Assembly: GCA_945870175.1 (NCBI GenBank)
Contig: CAMBRJ010000185.1
Location: forward strand, 1 to 6,316
DNA length: 6,316 nucleotides
Direction of reading: 5' to 3'
DNA from: Gemmatimonas phototrophica
GTDB taxonomy: Bacteria; Gemmatimonadota; Gemmatimonadetes; Gemmatimonadales; Gemmatimonadaceae
Part shown: positions 5,320 through 6,316 of the stretch, in pieces
How positions within the stretch are numbered: the first letter of the stretch is position 1
How the letters are laid out: every line of letters begins with the position of its first letter
Program-made: the position numbers and the translations under genes
Notes under the pieces: generated by a model
Seen by the model: the letters and a program-made list of their open reading frames with translations, nothing else
Told to the model about the DNA's origin: nothing
Database searches by the model: none

Positions 5320-6316
5320 ATGGCTATCGACCTCCTCCGCCTGCCCACGGACAGTATTGTCCGCCCGGACAAGGACAGGTTCCTCAACGAAGAGAATCCG
5401 TTCGAAGCGATGATGTCTCGCTTCGACCGCGCCGCCGAGCTGCTCGACCTCGAGCCCGGCATCTACAAGATTCTTCGTAATCCTGAAAAGCAGTTGATCG
5501 TTTCCGTCCCCGTGCAGCTCGATAACGGGGATGTCGAAGTGTTCACCGGCTACCGAGTGCTGTACAACACGTCACGGGGGCCGGCGAAGGGTGGCATCCG
5601 CTTCGACCTGAAGGTCACCCTCGAGGAAGTGAAGGCCCTCGCCGCGTGGATGACCTGGAAGTGCGCGGTCGTGAATCTGCCGTTCGGCGGCGCGAAGGGC
5701 GGCGTGATCTGCGATCCGCTCACGATGAGCGTCGGTGAACTTGAGCGTGTCACGCGCCGGTACACGAAGGGCATCATCTCGCTGCTGGGACCAGACACCG
5801 ACGTCCCGGCGCCCGATGTGAATACGAACGAGCGTGTGATGGCGTGGGTGATGGATACGTACTCGATGCATGTCGGTCGTACGGAGAACGCCGTGGTGAC
5901 CGGCAAGCCGATCGAGATGGGCGGCTCGCAGGGACGCAAGGAAGCGACGGGCCGTGGTTGCATGCTCGTGACGCGCGAGGCGCTCAATCACCTCGGTCTG
6001 GCGATGAAGGGCGCGACCGTCGCGGTGCAGGGCTTTGGTAACGTCGGCTCGACGGCCGCGAAGCTCATGGCCGCCGAGGGCTGCAAGATCGTGGGCATCG
6101 GCGATCGCGCGGGCTCGTTTTACAACGCGAAGGGCATCGACGTGGACGCCGCCATCGCGCATGTGGAAAAGCACCGCTCGCTGGAAGGGTTCACGGGGGC
6201 GGAGGTGATCGACGCGGATACGTTGCTTACGCTCGACGTGGACGTGCTGGTACCGGCGGCGCTCGAGAATGTCATCACCACGAAGAATGCTGCTCGCATC
6301 CGCGCCAAGGTGATCT
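5320..6316 (+). CDS. gdhA: Glutamate dehydrogenase (Glu/Leu/Phe/Val dehydrogenase family), N-terminal 332 residues, cut by window edge
   Basis: The frame runs open from ATG 5320 to the right edge and gives 332 residues of a family usually ~410-450 long, so the C-terminal part is missing. The enzyme interconverts glutamate and 2-oxoglutarate plus ammonia with NAD(P)H. The N-terminal dimerisation/substrate domain has GPAKGGIRF (87-95, Lys90), MTWKCAVVNLPFGGAKGG (111-128, Lys114 and Lys126) and VPAPDVNTNE (162-171, Asp166). These match K89, K113, K125 and D165 of the Clostridium symbiosum enzyme. Lys90 is replaced by Leu in leucine-type dehydrogenases, so glutamate is the probable substrate. VTGKPIEMGGSQGRKEATGRG (193-213) leads into the Rossmann domain with VAVQGFGNVG (234-243). 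Acidic Asp262 near the end of beta-2 (VGIGDRAG) suggests NAD rather than NADP, tentatively. The in-frame TAA at 5308 rules out a longer start. Spacing from lpxK is 24 nt, so co-transcription is possible but a functional link to lipid A is not evident. Confidence 0.94.
   Translation, partial: MAIDLLRLPTDSIVRPDKDRFLNEENPFEAMMSRFDRAAELLDLEPGIYKILRNPEKQLIVSVPVQLDNGDVEVFTGYRVLYNTSRGPAKGGIRFDLKVTLEEVKALAAWMTWKCAVVNLPFGGAKGGVICDPLTMSVGELERVTRRYTKGIISLLGPDTDVPAPDVNTNERVMAWVMDTYSMHVGRTENAVVTGKPIEMGGSQGRKEATGRGCMLVTREALNHLGLAMKGATVAVQGFGNVGSTAAKLMAAEGCKIVGIGDRAGSFYNAKGIDVDAAIAHVEKHRSLEGFTGAEVIDADTLLTLDVDVLVPAALENVITTKNAARIRAKVI

Noticed and set aside
5572..6174. Antisense open frame of 200 codons opposite gdh
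   Set aside because: The plus strand encodes a clear glutamate dehydrogenase through the same region; the reverse frame has a low-complexity Arg/His/Ala composition.
1..6316. Defence system, phage, toxin-antitoxin, CRISPR or mobile element content
   Set aside because: All coding capacity is taken up by lipid A genes and gdh; no transposase, integrase, repeat array or tRNA-like structure was seen.

Overview
The window is a GC-rich, fully plus-strand, densely packed stretch carrying the central part of a lipid A (endotoxin) biosynthesis operon. It is followed by the start of a glutamate dehydrogenase gene. Every gene is recognisable by family, and none is broken except by the two window edges. 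The organism is a Gram-negative, lipid A-producing bacterium. The fused LpxC-FabZ protein is typical of the Bacteroidota/Chlorobi/Gemmatimonadota side of the tree. Together with the high GC content and the gene set, it suggests Gemmatimonadota or a close relative. This is inference from family knowledge, not a database match.

Layout, left to right: the 3' end of lpxC/fabZ (1-621); lpxA (618-1394, ATGA overlap); a Gfo/Idh/MocA NAD(P)-dependent oxidoreductase (1406-2437, 11-nt gap); lpxB (2409-3554, overlapping the oxidoreductase by 29 nt or by 8 nt depending on start choice); a DUF374 lysophospholipid/lipid A-type acyltransferase (3551-4219, ATGA overlap); lpxK (4216-5295, GTGA overlap); a 24-nt gap; then a glutamate dehydrogenase open to the right edge (5320-6316). 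There is no gene-free stretch longer than 24 nt. No RNA gene, mobile element, CRISPR array or convincing terminator was seen.

The first six genes form one pathway. LpxA acylates UDP-GlcNAc at O-3. LpxC deacetylates the product, with FabZ fused to it and supplying acyl-ACP chemistry. LpxB condenses the two diacylated sugars into the disaccharide. LpxK phosphorylates it at the 4' position. The DUF374 protein probably adds an acyl chain. The oxidoreductase in the lpxA-lpxB slot resembles the GnnA type of sugar 3-dehydrogenase, which prepares 3-amino-sugar (amide-linked) lipid A, but no GnnB-type aminotransferase is present here. LpxD, an LpxH/LpxI/LpxG hydrolase, the Kdo transferase and MsbA are not in the window.

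I see no wholly new system. The points most worth following are the orphan GnnA-like oxidoreductase, the LpxJ-like acyltransferase, an LpxK with a collapsed loop and a changed conserved motif, and the absence of Shine-Dalgarno sequences at every gene start, including a possibly leaderless gdh.
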